A DNA stretch of 64,000 nucleotides from JAWKNZ01 sp041391425 (GTDB lineage: Bacteria; Bdellovibrionota_B; Oligoflexia; Oligoflexales; JAWKNZ01), in assembly GCA_041391425.1 (NCBI GenBank), contig JAWKNZ010000017.1:3207-67206 (forward strand), read 5' to 3'. A program made the translations under genes and the position numbers. The notes below the pieces were generated by a model that did no database searches, had not been told where the DNA came from, and saw only the letters and a list, made by a program, of their open reading frames with translations. The stretch's first letter is position 1. Each line of letters starts with the position of its first letter. This document shows, piece after piece, positions 18,716 through 27,972 of this stretch.

Positions 18716-18894
18716 GGGCGTGTTGACGTTTCATTTTCGTAGCGAGAGACAAATACTTGAAAGTCGCAGCTAGGAAGGGTTTCAAAAATTACCGGAGGTG
18801 TACTAGATGTACATTGAGGATAATTTTTGAAACCCTAATTTCGTTGTGACTCAAGGGTTTGGCTCGTAGTAGGAAATGAAACGTCAACACGCCC
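18716..18894. mobile_element. 179-bp MITE with 21-bp terminal inverted repeats, TA-flanked
   Basis: Both ends begin GGGCGTGTTGACGTTTCATT and match perfectly over 21 bases in inverted orientation. The element is flanked by TA on each side (18714-18715 and 18895-18896), as left by IS630/Tc1-mariner-type transposition. Inside is a second perfect 16-base inverted repeat (18776-18791 and 18821-18836, AGGGTTTCAAAAATTA). It contains no gene. Its right end supplies the stop codon of the neighbouring ABC ATPase. Confidence 0.8.
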
Positions 18895-19646
18895 TAATAT
18901 ATTAAGTGCGGTAATCCATTACTATCATATACGGTCTCTACATTGACTTCATAAGTATTTTCAATATTATTAGCGACAAATACTGACTCTTTGACTCCAC
19001 TTGAGACAAGGATCCCTGCCTTTAAGAAAGCACAGTGAGTTGCAAATCTATATGTCAAAGATAAGTCGTGTAACGATGCAACAATTGTTTTACCCTCTTC
19101 GCTAAGTTTGCGGAAAATATTGCACACTTTTTTTGCTGCTGCAAGATCGAGGTTTGCTAAGGGTTCGTCCAGAATAATTATTTCAGCTTCACTTGCTAAT
19201 GCTCTAGCCAGTAATGTCTTTTTTTGTTCGCCGCTACTCATTGATTGGATTGATTGATTTTGTTTTTTTTGCAAATCGAGAATGGCAAGTGCCTCGATTG
19301 CTTTTTCGTAGTCTATCATCTTCGGGTGACCTTGGTGCCAAGGAAATCTACCTAAAACAGTTAGCTCTAATGCTGTGTACTCAAAGGGAATGTTTAGATG
19401 TTCCGGAATCCATGTGATGTTCTTACTTAATTTTTCTTCATCGAATGTTTTAGCATCTTCTTTATTGATTTTAATGGTGCCTGAATATTCTTGATTTAAT
19501 CCACAGATGCATTTTAATAAAGTTGTCTTACCAGAGCCGTTTGGTCCCAAAATTGTGTAAAAACTTCTATCCGGTATATTTATATTAACATGATTTAAAA
19601 TACTAAATTCTTTTTTAGATACCGAAAGATTGGTGCATGCTATCAT
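18894..19646 (-). CDS. ABC importer ATPase (iron-siderophore/heme/B12 type)
   Basis: Cytoplasmic ATPase of a FecCD-type importer, 250 aa. It has the Walker A LGPNGSGKTTLLKC, the signature MSSGEQKKTLLARAL, the Walker B IIILDEPLANLD and the switch histidine in VASLHDLSLTYRF. The start overlaps the permease stop by 4 bases, so the two are coupled. The gene is the third of an operon (binding protein, permease, ATPase). Its final TAG codon is formed by the end of the adjacent MITE, so the original C-terminus may have been a little longer. Confidence 0.9.
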   Translation of the reverse strand: MIACTNLSVSKKEFSILNHVNINIPDRSFYTILGPNGSGKTTLLKCICGLNQEYSGTIKINKEDAKTFDEEKLSKNITWIPEHLNIPFEYTALELTVLGRFPWHQGHPKMIDYEKAIEALAILDLQKKQNQSIQSMSSGEQKKTLLARALASEAEIIILDEPLANLDLAAAKKVCNIFRKLSEEGKTIVASLHDLSLTYRFATHCAFLKAGILVSSGVKESVFVANNIENTYEVNVETVYDSNGLPHLIY

Positions 19647-20680
19647 ATCAAGGGTTTCCTACTTAATATAATCCACAAGAAAAATGGGGCTCCAAGTAAA
19701 GAAGTTAATATCCCGACTTCGAACTCTAATGGTGATCTTATCGTTCGAGCAATTAGATCTGCAAGTATTGTAATGCTGGCTCCGTTGAGTGCACTTATAA
19801 GAAGAAGCCTCTTTTGCTCGGGGCCAACTAGTTTACGAGTTATATGAGGAATCACTAATCCAATAAATGGAAGAGCTCCAGCGACACTTACCGAAGTACC
19901 AACGAGTAGGGAAATAGCTAAAATTGATTTTTTCCTTAACTGAGCTATATTAACGCTTAGGTTTTTTGCAACTTCTTCTCCGAAAACAAGTACGTTAAGA
20001 GGGCCACTCAATTTAAATGTTAAAATTAAACCTATTATGAAAGGAAAAATTGCGATTTTGATGTGTTCCCAACCTCTGGCACTAAATCCCCCTAGCATCC
20101 AATGCATTGTAGCCGCAGTTTTTTGATAATCCTCCAAAGAAAGTGATATTATCAGTGAAGTGAGGGCACCAAAAAGACTACTAAGAGCCACTCCTGTCAA
20201 TAACAGATGCTCGATATCCCAATTTACTGTTTTTTTCGCAAGGTTGAAGACAAAGCTTGTAGAAAATATTGCACCAAAGAATGCAGCAATGGGAATAGTG
20301 AGCCAATGGTTGTTAGCAGTTCCGAGGTAAAATACTACTGCAGCAGTTAAGGTGGCTCCGCTGCTTGTGCCTAATATTGTTGGGCTGGCTAGAGGATTAC
20401 GAAAGAGGCCTTGGCTAATAACGCCTGCTGCTGCTAGAGCTGCTCCACACAATCCTGCAAGTAGGGCTCTCGGAATCCTAATGGTCATTAATATTAGAGG
20501 TGCTGACTCATTAGAATGAGCTGTAGTATCGGATAGAATATACTGGAATAAATCTGCTAAATTTGATGAAGAACTCCCAAATGATATAGCGAGGATAAAT
20601 GAGATTATACAAATTATGCTACTTAATAAAATAGCATTGCGTGTTGTTGTCTTATTGCGTTTTATATAAGGGTGAGTCAT
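19643..20680 (-). CDS. FecCD-family ABC importer permease
   Basis: Inner-membrane permease of 345 aa with about ten hydrophobic helices. Family motifs are IRIPRALLAGLCGAALAAAG, GLFRNPLASPTILGTSSGA, and GALPFIGLVIPHITRKLVGP near the C-terminus. It moves iron-siderophore, heme or cobalamin from the binding protein to the cytoplasm; the sequence does not decide which. It begins 11 bases after the binding-protein gene and overlaps the ATPase gene. Confidence 0.93.
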   Translation of the reverse strand: MTHPYIKRNKTTTRNAILLSSIICIISFILAISFGSSSSNLADLFQYILSDTTAHSNESAPLILMTIRIPRALLAGLCGAALAAAGVISQGLFRNPLASPTILGTSSGATLTAAVVFYLGTANNHWLTIPIAAFFGAIFSTSFVFNLAKKTVNWDIEHLLLTGVALSSLFGALTSLIISLSLEDYQKTAATMHWMLGGFSARGWEHIKIAIFPFIIGLILTFKLSGPLNVLVFGEEVAKNLSVNIAQLRKKSILAISLLVGTSVSVAGALPFIGLVIPHITRKLVGPEQKRLLLISALNGASITILADLIARTIRSPLEFEVGILTSLLGAPFFLWIILSRKPLI

Positions 20681-20691
20681 GCAACGTTACT

Positions 20692-21723
20692 TTATTTTTT
20701 TCCACTATTTGATATCGTCGGATGTATTTTTGCGTATAATTGTTTAACAGCTTTTAAAATGTGATGAGACGTTGAGGTTAGGTGGTGTTTTGGTATAATT
20801 ATGAGATTTCCCGACTTAACAGCTGCTAAGTCATTCCAACCGAGACTGCCCCTTAGAGATCTTAAAATTAATTCTTTTTCAGAGCTATTTCCTGCAGAAA
20901 TAATGTATTTAGGGTTTAACTCTAGAACCTTTTCTAAGGAAAGCTTAGGCCATCCACGAACAGAAAATTTATTAGCAGCATTTTCTACATTTATCGTCTT
21001 AAGGATATCATCGAAAATTGTACCTTTGGCCATTGTAGTCCCTCCAGGGGTCCAATTTAAGCAGGAAATTCTCACATTTTTTTTTGACTTTTTTTCAATT
21101 TTATCGAGCTCTTTAGAAAATTCATCTGCAATTTTTTTTGCTGTTTCAACCTCATCAATTAAGTTTCCAAGTAACATAATATTTGTCTTTATATCGTTTA
21201 AGGAAGAAAAATTTCCCAAAACGAAGGTTTTTATTCCCATGCTTTCGATGCGGCTAATAAGCTCAGGTCTGTTGTAGCTTGCTAATATTACCAAATCTGG
21301 CTTTAAGGTGATAATGCTTTCTGTTTCACTTCCAATGCGACCTTTGATGTGTTGAAGCTCATTAGAGATATTACTATATTCCGGGTTCTCAGCTATGGTA
21401 GAGACTGCGATTAGGCGTTTGCGGGAGTTTGATCGACTGAGTATTTCTAAAATAATTTCATCGGCAGCAAGTGCGCCGGTAGCAATCCGCATTGGGTGAT
21501 CACTTTTAACTAGGCGATTACGGCTATCTCTCACCGTCTTTGCTTGAGCTTTGCTGAAGGAAGGTGTTTGAATGGCAAAAATACAGAAAGTTAAATAAAT
21601 GCAGGCTATTTTTTTGAGGTTTTTTACGAGTTTATTACTGTGTTTGGATCTCAAGCCTTTTATTTTTTGACATGTTTTTTCTTGTTGTATCATAGGTTTT
21701 TCTGCTTTTTTACGTGTCGTCAT
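20692..21723 (-). CDS. Periplasmic substrate-binding protein of the importer (BtuF/FhuD-like)
   Basis: First gene of the import operon, 343 aa. A basic lead is followed by a signal-type hydrophobic helix (KIACIYLTFCIFAIQTPSF). The mature part has the class III binding-protein pattern: RIATGALAADEIILEIL, TLKPDLVILASYNRPELI, SLEKVLELNPKYIISAG and a long linking helix (TNIMLLGNLIDEVETAKKIA). The extended N-terminal region before the hydrophobic helix is longer than usual. No iron box or cobalamin riboswitch could be recognised upstream, so the ligand stays open. Confidence 0.88.
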   Translation of the reverse strand: MTTRKKAEKPMIQQEKTCQKIKGLRSKHSNKLVKNLKKIACIYLTFCIFAIQTPSFSKAQAKTVRDSRNRLVKSDHPMRIATGALAADEIILEILSRSNSRKRLIAVSTIAENPEYSNISNELQHIKGRIGSETESIITLKPDLVILASYNRPELISRIESMGIKTFVLGNFSSLNDIKTNIMLLGNLIDEVETAKKIADEFSKELDKIEKKSKKNVRISCLNWTPGGTTMAKGTIFDDILKTINVENAANKFSVRGWPKLSLEKVLELNPKYIISAGNSSEKELILRSLRGSLGWNDLAAVKSGNLIIIPKHHLTSTSHHILKAVKQLYAKIHPTISNSGKK

Positions 21724-22216
21724 CTTGGCCGTTCTAAAAACTATATAAAATTAAATAGTTAACTGCTTTTAGATTCCTCTGTGTTACCGGGTAATTGGCT
21801 AAAATTATTTAAAGTTTTGTATTGTAGGCGATAAGCACAAACAATATCGCTAGTTCTTATTTATCGAAGCTTTCTAGATTTAGATAGTCACTTAACTTTA
21901 AATGCTATTTGAATGGTGTAGTTTCGATGCCACCTTGAGGAAAATATGCTTTTATTTTAGATATATATCTGTCACTTTTCTCAGCTATAGAATATCCGTA
22001 TTTAGGTGGCTCTTAATATCTTCGCTTTATAATTGAAATTTTTAATATTATTATTATAATTAATTATTTTTTTAATATAATATTGATTTTTTTATTAAAT
22101 TGTTGTACTAATAACATAACCTGTAACGCAGGTGCTCACTGAAGCTTCTTCTAGATTTGATCTTTTGTTCTATTTACCTAATTAAAATTATTCTGGCTGT
22201 CCTTTTGAGGTTGTTT
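21724..22216. other. Intergenic region between divergent genes, no gene seen
   Basis: About 490 very AT-rich bases between the importer operon and a divergent membrane-anchored protein. Near 22030-22110 the sequence is almost pure A/T. It should contain both promoters. I looked for a Fur-like palindrome and for cobalamin riboswitch motifs and could not support either. Confidence 0.4.
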
Positions 22217-22939
22217 ATGTCCAAGGCTCGTTCATTTTCACTGTTTTTTCTTTCTATTAGTGCCGTCTCAATATGTTTATACGTTTTACTTAAGGATCAA
22301 GATCAATTACTTACCGATGCTTTCGATTCTGTTAATAGTATTGCTACGGCAACAGAGGCAAATGCCAGTGAAGATCATGAGATAGCAATTATCAACCCTA
22401 TAATTTCAAATAAAAATCATAATGGAATTGAAGATAAGCAGCCTGTTGGTAGCTATAAAAAGAAAAAGCATAAAAAGACCAATACACAAAGTTTTGAGGT
22501 TCGCCGTTATGTAAGCCACGAGGCCTTGAACAAAGTCGTACTGAGAAGCCAAGTAACTCCAGCCGAAAAGGTTGCGGGTGATCAGATGAATGAACCTTTT
22601 GAAAACAAGATTGAAAATGATGTCTATCAATCACCCCATTACGTAGTAAAGCCGGAGGCGAAGCGGCTACAAGAAGAACAGATATTTGTTTATGATGAAA
22701 ATGATAAGTGGGTTAAGCAGCTATCAGGTAAAGAAGCAGCTATTTCATTAAATATCGTACCGCAAAAAGATGAAAATTGCGAAACATATGAATGTCCATT
22801 TTTAAAATATAAATCTAGTGATATATCTATACTTGGTATAGTGATGCGTTCGAATAATATTGAATACTCAAAGAGTATAAAAGGCGAGGTGAGGACAGGT
22901 GGCATGCTTGAAGGCACCCCTGCTTTATATGTAGAATGA
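22217..22939 (+). CDS. Membrane-anchored or secreted protein of unknown function
   Basis: A 240-aa protein beginning MSKARSFSLFFLSISAVSIC, a signal peptide or anchor. A low-complexity polar region and a Lys-rich stretch (YKKKKHKKTNTQSF) follow, then a C-terminal part with two cysteines (ENCETYECPF) that could form a disulfide. The final segment (SILGIVMRSNNIEYSKSI) looks beta-like. The frame is open from 22157, but TGAGG stands just before ATG 22217 and gives the signal sequence. Pilus-assembly PilP-like proteins have a similar plan; this is only a guess. UPF0178 follows after 36 bases. Confidence 0.6.
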   Translation: MSKARSFSLFFLSISAVSICLYVLLKDQDQLLTDAFDSVNSIATATEANASEDHEIAIINPIISNKNHNGIEDKQPVGSYKKKKHKKTNTQSFEVRRYVSHEALNKVVLRSQVTPAEKVAGDQMNEPFENKIENDVYQSPHYVVKPEAKRLQEEQIFVYDENDKWVKQLSGKEAAISLNIVPQKDENCETYECPFLKYKSSDISILGIVMRSNNIEYSKSIKGEVRTGGMLEGTPALYVE

Positions 22940-22975
22940 TTTATATATTTGCATAGGTATTGAGAAAGAAATGTT

Positions 22976-23428
22976 ATGAAAGTTTGGTTAGATGGTGATG
23001 CTTGTCCAAAAATGGTGAAGGAAATTGTTTTTCGTGCATCTCTTAAACGTAAGGTGGAAGTTTTATTAGTGGCTAATGCTAATATGAGTATCCCCAAAAA
23101 TCCATTAATTTCTATAAAAGTTGTAGGTTCTGACTTTAATGAGGCAGATCAATATATTATTGAGAATTCTTTATTCCATGACTTAGTAATTACAGCTGAT
23201 GTTCCGATGGCAGCCGAATTAGTCGAAAAAAATGTAACAGTCATGACACCAAGGGGTAAGATTTTTAATAAGGACAATATTGCTGATGCATTGTCTAATC
23301 GAAATTTGATGGAAGAATTGCGAGGAGCTGGCTTAGCGAGCGGAGGTCCAGCTCCGTTAGGGCTAAAGGATAAAGAAAAATTTGCTAATTCTTTTGATCG
23401 AGAGCTAACTAGGCTTTTGAGAGCTTAA
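22976..23428 (+). CDS. UPF0178 (YaiI/YqxD, DUF188) family protein
   Basis: A 150-aa cytoplasmic protein of the widespread UPF0178 family. Hallmarks are the N-terminal VWLDGDACPKMVKEIVFRAS, the aspartate-rich VGSDFNEADQYI, VITADVPMAAELV, VMTPRGKIF and the C-terminal GGPAPLGLKDKEKFANSFDR. The aspartates suggest a PIN/NYN-like nuclease fold, but the role is not established. It probably shares a transcript with the preceding gene. Its last 24 bases overlap the end of the convergent kinase gene. Confidence 0.93.
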   Translation: MKVWLDGDACPKMVKEIVFRASLKRKVEVLLVANANMSIPKNPLISIKVVGSDFNEADQYIIENSLFHDLVITADVPMAAELVEKNVTVMTPRGKIFNKDNIADALSNRNLMEELRGAGLASGGPAPLGLKDKEKFANSFDRELTRLLRA

Positions 23429-24548
23429 GGGCAGTTGGATGCATATCACTAAGCCAGGGCCTTCCGTTGGCGCTTCAGCCCAGACTTTACCGCCCATGAG
23501 ATATAACTTTTGCAACCATGAAAGTCCTAATCCGAAGCCAGCTTTTTCTGTGGCCTTCTCCACGGCGAAAAGGTTGGAACATTCTTTTGAATTCTTGTTT
23601 TTTGACTCCAATACCGTAATCTCTAATTTTAGTTGTGATTAATGGCTTGTCTAGATTTGATTTGGTCGATTCATCAAATTCTTGATACACCACAATTTTA
23701 GGAGGGTATTTCGGATTTTGGTATTTGACTGAATTTTGGACTATGTTGAAGATTGCAAGCTTGAGAAAATCTTTGTCTCCTAAAACTTGTTTTAGGTCTG
23801 AGGTTGCTTCCCACGGAATGTTTTCGAAGGATTGTCCCTTACCTTCCTTTATGACGAGGGTGCATGCCCATGCGATTAACTCTTCTATATTTACAGGCTC
23901 ATAGGTTATCGATTTATCTGTCATCCTAACTGATTTTATAACGTCGGAAGCGTAATGGCTAAGTTTGGATGCTGCGGCTACTAATAGGTCTATATTGTAT
24001 TCAATCTCGCTCTGAGCGTCGGAAGGGTTTTTGTTTAATTTTAATGCTGTAAATTCACAGACAATTCTAATTGTTGTCTCAATATTTTTTATGTCGTGGA
24101 GTACTCCTGCGGCAAATAAGTCTCTGTCAATAGCCATTTGATTTAAACGTGTCAAAGCTACCTGATGCCGTAATTGTGTCTTGATACGCGCTATTATAAT
24201 TCCGACAGAAGATTTTCTGAGGATATAATCATCAGCACCTTGGTCTAGTACCTGCATCTTTTTTTCAATTTCTGCTTCATCTAAAATAACAATAATGGGT
24301 ATGGTATCAAAACTTGGATTGTTTCGTATTTCGAGAAAAGTTGCCTCGATTTCTTGTGATGGAGGCTCCATATCTATAATAATAAGGTCGGTAGTAAGCG
24401 GACCCTGTAGATAAGTTAAGGCTTCTTGACCATTAGGAAAAAATTTTATTTTTGCAGCTATCGAATTTTCGATAATGTTTTTATATTTATCCCGGTGTAA
24501 GGGGTCTTTTTCCACAAATAGTAGATTAAATGATTTTTTTTCAGTCAT
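23405..24548 (-). CDS. Receiver-histidine kinase hybrid, degenerate receiver, frameshifted
   Basis: A signalling protein with an N-terminal receiver domain (LLFVEKDPLHRD, LIIIDMEPPS, ADDYILRKSS) and a kinase core (phospho-acceptor region LFAAGVLHDIKNIE, N-box FNIVQNSVKYQNP, then IRDYGIGV). After MFQPF the frame derails and stops at 23487; the G2 box GFGLGLS, MGGKVWAEAP and the C-terminus are in the next frame. Removing one base near 23566-23571 restores a 380-aa protein ending at 23405. The receiver lacks the conserved Thr/Ser after strand 4. ATG 24548 overlaps the upstream paralogue by 8 bases. Confidence 0.85.
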
Positions 24549-25716
24549 AAGAATCTTCTTGTAAGTCTGAGGCTGAAGGGAGCTCCAAGCATATAATAGT
24601 TCCAGGCCCTTGTGTTGGTAGTTCTGCCCAGATCTTCCCATTCATGGCGGATACTACCTTTGTTACTAAGGCTAGTCCTAAGCCAAATCCCAAGGGCTCT
24701 TGCGAAATATTATCAATGCTGTCTTTTTTTCTACTTGCTCCTTTAACAAAAGGCTTGAACACTTCACGAAGTTCCGAGTGCGGTATACCGTAGCCATAAT
24801 CTCTTACTTTTGTTAAAATTCTGGAAGATGATTCACCTAGGCTATCGGTTGTCCTCTGTTGAGAAATAACGATATGTGGGTTTTCACCGTCTCGAGTGTA
24901 TCTAAGAGAGTTTTGTATTAGATTGAAAAAAACCAATTTTAGTAACTTTTCATCCCCTAAAACAGGCATATACTCATCTGGCTCCTCCCAAATTGAAGCC
25001 TTTAGATTCGCATTAAAGTCGATTAGAATGGATTTTGTCCAATGGATAATCGAAATTAGATTTTGTTTAACCAATTTAGGCTCTACACGGGTATCTCGAA
25101 CAATTTGAATGATGTCATTTGCATAGCTACCAATACGAACAGATTGTTGCTTAAGTGCATCGATTTCGTCGAGGATTGCATTTTTGTTTTTGACCGGATC
25201 ATTATGAAGTAGCGTTCTTACACTATGGCAAATAGATATGATGTTTTTTTCAAGATTACGGATATCATGGAGGACACCGGCTGCAAATAAGTCCATATCC
25301 ATAGCCAAGGAAGTCAAGCGATCTATGGTCATTTTATAACGGGTTAGAGCTTTTAAACGAGCCACAAAAAGCTCAGGTGGAGCCCCTTTTTCTATAAAGT
25401 CATCTGCGCCCAGCTCTAATAGCCTTCTTTGAGTCTCCTCGTCACTATTTCCTGTCAAAATGATAATTGGCAAGTGGTCTAGGTTTGCATTTTTTCTAAT
25501 TCTCTTTAAGGTCTCTTCGCCGTCCAGCTTTGGCATGTTTAAGTCTAGGATTAAGAGATTATATTGCTCAGCTTCCTTTAGCTTTTCTAATGCCTCGATA
25601 CCATTCGTGGCAAAGCTTACCTCTGCTTGCATGGCTTCTTTGATCGCATATTCGTATAGCTTTTGGTAGCGGGTGATATCATCTACCATTAATATATGTA
25701 AAGAGGATTCTAACAA
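24541..25716 (-). CDS. Receiver-histidine kinase hybrid protein
   Basis: A 391-aa cytoplasmic signalling protein. The receiver domain comes first: HILMVDDITRYQKL, phospho-acceptor aspartate in LLILDLNMPKLDG, IILTGNSDEE, and the lysine in DDFIEKGAP. The histidine-kinase part follows, with the acceptor region LFAAGVLHDIRNLEKNI, N-box FFNLIQNSLRYT, VRDYGYGI and FGLGLALVTKVV. It has no membrane segment, so its input is probably another kinase or its own receiver. The TTG start has GAGG 5 bases upstream. It is the intact paralogue of the gene that follows. Confidence 0.9.
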   Translation of the reverse strand: MLESSLHILMVDDITRYQKLYEYAIKEAMQAEVSFATNGIEALEKLKEAEQYNLLILDLNMPKLDGEETLKRIRKNANLDHLPIIILTGNSDEETQRRLLELGADDFIEKGAPPELFVARLKALTRYKMTIDRLTSLAMDMDLFAAGVLHDIRNLEKNIISICHSVRTLLHNDPVKNKNAILDEIDALKQQSVRIGSYANDIIQIVRDTRVEPKLVKQNLISIIHWTKSILIDFNANLKASIWEEPDEYMPVLGDEKLLKLVFFNLIQNSLRYTRDGENPHIVISQQRTTDSLGESSSRILTKVRDYGYGIPHSELREVFKPFVKGASRKKDSIDNISQEPLGFGLGLALVTKVVSAMNGKIWAELPTQGPGTIICLELPSASDLQEDSYD

Positions 25717-26300
25717 AAAAGCCTCATTTGTGAATAAACCATCTTGTTTGCCTGAGTGTACTATACAGGACTTAGAATAACTTGCCTATAATAAGATGCT
25801 CTGCTTAGTGCTAAAGATTTTGGGTAAGGTAAGGATTTGTTTTGTTCTATTCAATGAATTGAATCGATGGTATTTTGAGCATTTCAATGCTTAAGATGTT
25901 CAATTTTCTGTTCGTCTAAGCTTTTGTTCCACAGGGAGTTCTGCATTTTTGTCGTATTTTTAGTGCTAGTAATAGCTAAATGAATTGCTGTTTATACACG
26001 GTTTGTCTATTGATAGGTATAACTTTAAGGGCAAGGATATGAGAACAAAGATTCAATGATATTGACAATGATGCAAAAATCTTTCACTCTTTATGAGGTG
26101 AGGTATATGATTTTGATTGCATGAGTGCCCATAAGTTCCGGATCTTGGCTTTAGGAATTGTTTGTTGGTCAGGGTTGCAAGATGCAGTGGAAAGCCTACC
26201 GGATGAGTGTATTTTATAACCAAGGTTTTTGAAATGATATTGGGCTTTTGTACATCAGATGTCCTTGTGAATGCATAAGTTTCTAGTGGTGGATATTGCT
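25717..26300. other. Intergenic region, no gene seen
   Basis: About 580 bases between the divergent kinase pair and the first Gld-like operon. Open stretches are short and lack ribosome sites; no repeat family from this window is present. It should contain promoters for both directions, but I cannot identify a convincing pair. Confidence 0.4.
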
Positions 26301-27251
26301 ATGATAGTCGTGGAAAATTTGAGCAAGCACTTTGGAAGTAAGCATGCCGTTGATCAAGTGAGTTTTCAGATTTTGGATAATGAAATAGTTGGGATACTCG
26401 GTCTAAATGGTGCTGGAAAAAGTACTATTTTAAAAATGTTAGGAACATTTTTATTGCCTTCAAGTGGTAAGGCGATGGTCGCAGGTTATTCAGTCATTGA
26501 TAATCCGGATGAAGTGAGGCGCAATATAGGCTATTTGCCAGATTTGCCACCGTTATATAATGAAATGACAGTTGTCCCATACTTAAAGTTCGTTGCTCGC
26601 CTCAAAGATGTTCCCGTGAACAAAGTGTTGTCTTACGTCGATGAAGCTATAGAAAAAACAAATTTGAGTGAAGCTGTTGGAGTCAAACTAGGTGCTTTAT
26701 CTCATGGTTTTAGGCAGAGGGTGGGTATTGCCAGCGCTCTTGTCCATAAGCCGAAGGTATTGATATTGGATGAGCCTATTAATGGCTTAGATCCAGTCCA
26801 GATAGTAGGTATGAGGGATTTAGTTATAGGTTTAAAAAGCGATCACACTGTCATTCTTTCTAGCCATATTTTATCTGAAATTACAAAAACTTGTGATAGA
26901 ATTTTGATCATTGACAAAGGTACTTTGGTAGCAGAAGGTTCGGAGCAAGAGCTTGCAAGAGGTATTGGGCAAAATATGAAATTGACTTGTGAGGTCGATA
27001 ATCTTTCTGACAATTTGCGTAACGCCCTTGATGAAATTCCAGAGATCAAGACTATCGATGTGATGGGACCACCAAACGCAAGAGCTAGATTAGTGCTTGA
27101 GACGACAGCTGATGTGAGATCTAAGGTTGCGGGAGCTGTCGTACATTCTGGGACAGACCTTTTGTCTTTTACTTCAGAAAATGCAGGGCTTGAAAGCTTG
27201 TTTATGAAGCTGGTTGGAACTGATCATCAAAAGGGGGATCTCAGTGAGTAA
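26301..27251 (+). CDS. GldA-like ABC transporter ATPase (operon 1)
   Basis: ATPase of a GldA/GldF/GldG-like ABC system, 316 aa. It has the Walker A LGLNGAGKSTILKMLG, the signature ALSHGFRQRVGIASAL, the Walker B VLILDEPINGLDP and the switch SSHILSEI. A roughly 100-residue C-terminal extension, typical of ABC-2 exporter ATPases, follows. ATG 26301 gives the usual IVVENLSKHFG start and has a GGTGG site; the upstream in-frame ATG at 26271 adds a non-conserved lead. It is first in a four-gene operon. A paralogue is at 48635-49574. Confidence 0.9.
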   Translation: MIVVENLSKHFGSKHAVDQVSFQILDNEIVGILGLNGAGKSTILKMLGTFLLPSSGKAMVAGYSVIDNPDEVRRNIGYLPDLPPLYNEMTVVPYLKFVARLKDVPVNKVLSYVDEAIEKTNLSEAVGVKLGALSHGFRQRVGIASALVHKPKVLILDEPINGLDPVQIVGMRDLVIGLKSDHTVILSSHILSEITKTCDRILIIDKGTLVAEGSEQELARGIGQNMKLTCEVDNLSDNLRNALDEIPEIKTIDVMGPPNARARLVLETTADVRSKVAGAVVHSGTDLLSFTSENAGLESLFMKLVGTDHQKGDLSE

Positions 27252-27972
27252 AAGTTTACTGATAGCGCGAAGGGAACTTTCTTCTTTTTTCTCCACGTGG
27301 ACTGGTTACATCATTATAGCAGTGGCCTTAATTATTGAAGGACTTTTATTTAATGCTTTCGCAATTGGTTCGACCCCAAAGTATTCTGCGGATGTTTTGG
27401 CTGACTTCTTTTATTTTGCCAGTGGTATTAGCATCGTAGCTGGATTGTTCTTGGCTATGCGTCTGGTAGCTGAGGAAAAACAGACGGGAACTATTGTTTT
27501 ATTCAATACATCTCCAATTACCGAACGGCAGTTGATTTATGGAAAATTTATTTCAGCCGTGCTTTTTACGGTTATCTTTTTACTTATGACGATGTATATG
27601 CCTGCTCTTATTTTTGTAAATGGTAAAGTTTCTTTGGGGCATCTTAGCTCCGGTTATCTGATGTTGTTATTGATAGGAGCTTCTGCAATAGCGATTACAC
27701 TATTTGCTTCAACTATTGCACCTAATCAATTGATTGCCGGTATCTTGGGTGCTTTCCTTATAGTGAGTTTTTTAGTGTTGTGGATCGTTTCTGATGTCGT
27801 TGATGATCCATTTAAAAAGCTTTTTACCTATCTGGCTTTGCATAATATGCATTTTAACCCCTTCGCTAAAGGTATCGTGCATACGCGAGATATAATTTAT
27901 TATTTTAGCGTGTCTTTCTTCTTTCTAGAATGCTCAGTAAGGGCTCTTGAAGCCAGACGATGGAGAGGATGA
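27244..27972 (+). CDS. GldF-like ABC-2 permease (operon 1)
   Basis: Inner-membrane permease of 242 aa with six hydrophobic helices. The N-terminus (SLLIARRELSSFFSTWTGYI) and the motif RLVAEEKQTGTIVLFNTSPI are typical of GldF/NosY-like ABC-2 permeases. A frame is open from 27214, but AAGGGGG lies just before GTG 27244 and that start matches the family. It overlaps the ATPase gene by 8 bases and the next gene by a few bases. The second operon carries a related permease (47840-48574). Confidence 0.88.
   Translation: MSKSLLIARRELSSFFSTWTGYIIIAVALIIEGLLFNAFAIGSTPKYSADVLADFFYFASGISIVAGLFLAMRLVAEEKQTGTIVLFNTSPITERQLIYGKFISAVLFTVIFLLMTMYMPALIFVNGKVSLGHLSSGYLMLLLIGASAIAITLFASTIAPNQLIAGILGAFLIVSFLVLWIVSDVVDDPFKKLFTYLALHNMHFNPFAKGIVHTRDIIYYFSVSFFFLECSVRALEARRWRG

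Noticed and set aside
21724..22216. Cobalamin riboswitch or Fur box upstream of the importer
   Set aside because: I looked for B12-box-like and Fur-box-like sequence in the right orientation and found no adequate match.
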